Assembly (NCBI RefSeq): GCF_000018065.1
Contig: NC_009840.1
Span: 682,001-746,000 of the forward strand
DNA from: Prochlorococcus marinus str. MIT 9215
GTDB taxonomy: Bacteria; Cyanobacteriota; Cyanobacteriia; PCC-6307; Cyanobiaceae
Direction of reading: 5' to 3'
DNA: 64,000 nucleotides
Below, piece by piece: positions 63,030 to 64,000 of this stretch. The notes under the pieces were generated by a model. That model was not told the DNA's origin, did no database searches, and saw nothing but the letters and a program-made list of their open reading frames with translations. Numbering within the stretch: the stretch's first letter is position 1; every line of letters begins with the position of its first letter. The position numbers were made by a program, and so were the translations under genes.

Positions 63030-63746
63030 TTGAAAAGCAAAGAGGAACTTAAAGACGCATTTGATATTCCAGTCGCTGAAAGAAAATATTTTAATGAGAC
63101 TATTCAAATTAATAAAAAAAATATTTTGCTTTCATTAAGCTTTTTATTATTACTTTTTTCTATAAGTGTTTTAAGATTTAGTAAAAATTCCATCCAAACT
63201 CCTCTAATAATTAACAATATTCAAAATGATAATAATCAAGACGCAAGTATCCTAGGTCACTTACCTTACAATGAAATTTCAAAAGAAAAATTGGTTGTTA
63301 TTGAACCTAATATTGAAGTTCATATTGATATGAGTGAAGCTCTTTTGAAAATGAGGGATGATGCTAAAAATGATGGAATTTATTTGGTTTTCTTAAGTGG
63401 ATATAGATCAATAAATCTACAAAAAGAAATATTTTATTCATTAAAATCAATCAGAAATCAAGTCGCTTCTGAGAGAGCTAGAGTATCAGCCCCTCCAGGA
63501 TATTCTGAACATAGTACTGGATTTGCAATTGATATAGGAGATGCTAATAATCGAGAAACAGATTTTGAGGTTGAATTTGAAAATACGGATGCTTTTAAAT
63601 GGTTAAAAAAGAATGCAGCAAAGTATCATTTCAAATTATCTTTCAATCAAAATAATAAAAATGTTGATTATGAGCCATGGCACTGGAGATATGAAGGATC
63701 AATTGAAGCATTAAAAGTTTTTGAAGCATCAAATAGAATTAAATAA
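63030..63746 (+). CDS. D-alanyl-D-alanine carboxypeptidase, VanY/M15B type
   Basis: 238 residues from TTG. An N-terminal membrane anchor (about 31-46, ILLSLSFLLLLFSISVL) puts the enzyme in the periplasm. The zinc site is SGYRS, SEHSTGFAIDIGD and EPWHWRYEG. Trims the last D-Ala of peptidoglycan stem peptides. Different from the VanX-type protein at 56841. Confidence 0.88.
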   Translation: MKSKEELKDAFDIPVAERKYFNETIQINKKNILLSLSFLLLLFSISVLRFSKNSIQTPLIINNIQNDNNQDASILGHLPYNEISKEKLVVIEPNIEVHIDMSEALLKMRDDAKNDGIYLVFLSGYRSINLQKEIFYSLKSIRNQVASERARVSAPPGYSEHSTGFAIDIGDANNRETDFEVEFENTDAFKWLKKNAAKYHFKLSFNQNNKNVDYEPWHWRYEGSIEALKVFEASNRIK

Positions 63747-63873
63747 TGCAAAAAATAGTTTTCTAATGAAAGCATTTATATATGATTTTCAAAGTCTTAG
63801 AGTTAATTCCTTCAGAATAAGCATTCTTTGAGTTAGCCTTGTATTAGTAAAAAATAGGTTTGTAAGTTTTTAG

Positions 63874-64000
63874 ATGTCAACTTCAATTAAAGAGATAAGA
63901 AATGTAGCAATAATTGCCCACGTAGATCATGGGAAAACAACTCTTGTAGATGCGTTATTATCTCAATCAGGAATATTTAGAGATAATGAAGTTATTCCTA
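63874..64000 (+). CDS. typA: GTPase TypA/BipA, 5' part
   Basis: First 42 codons before the window ends. [22 protein letters not shown] is the G1 region of the translational GTPases, and the following SGIFRDNE is typical of TypA/BipA instead of LepA or EF-G. ATG start. Confidence 0.9.
   Translation, partial: MSTSIKEIRNVAIIAHVDHGKTTLVDALLSQSGIFRDNEVIP

Overview
The window is AT-rich (about 30% G+C by eye), gene-dense and has short intergenic gaps. It looks like a high-light Prochlorococcus chromosome. The main markers are chlP, petN, thf1, sipA, pcyA, a high-light-inducible (Hli) protein, a complete pstSCAB operon, DUF1651-type proteins and a 6S RNA gene directly after purK. TTG is a frequent start codon.

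Layout. 1-6038 is housekeeping: nadA (cut by the window edge), a metallophosphoesterase, a Psb32/TPM protein, a MidA-like methyltransferase, aroB and purK, followed by 6S RNA at about 6060-6235. 6286-22117 is an accessory island of several dozen very small genes, many under 60 codons. It holds repeats, two degraded genes, a truncated NAD-dependent DNA ligase, an Hli gene and three small operons that share one promoter design ending in a cyanobacterial LexA-type box. 22195-27084 carries a potassium channel and pstSCAB. 27192-28110 is small genes. 28302-34080 is a four-gene DNA-repair operon: nuclease, ATP-dependent ligase, Lhr-type helicase and PdeM phosphoesterase. 34116-40618 is a second ORFan-rich stretch with a free-standing IF2-N domain protein and a DUF2130 nuclease-like protein. 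40736-64000 is again core genome: petN, thf1, clpP, ftsH, sipA, two M16 peptidases, pcyA-devBCA, a glycosyltransferase, rpsB-tsf, recG, two M15-type peptidases, sir, glyS, chlP and the start of typA.

Most unusual. Three loci (7096, 9949, 12407) share a TTGAC -35, a TATA-like -10 and a box of the form AGTAC-N3-TGTAYT placed 5-8 nt before the start codon. They drive two paralogous families, a DUF1651 protein and a small four-cysteine protein. This looks like an SOS-controlled set of island genes of unknown function. The same island holds a 249-residue NAD-ligase reduced to its adenylation part, and the ligase-associated repair operon lies 17 kb away. Other points are a four-copy 13-bp tandem repeat after 6S RNA, a pseudoknot in the rpsB leader, a DnaA-box-like cluster near 18.8-18.95 kb, paired CTG starts for nadA and its divergent neighbour, and several micro-ORFs with very strong Shine-Dalgarno sequences.

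The tiny genes were read by eye. Their support comes mainly from start/stop overlaps, Shine-Dalgarno sequences and terminators rather than from homology.
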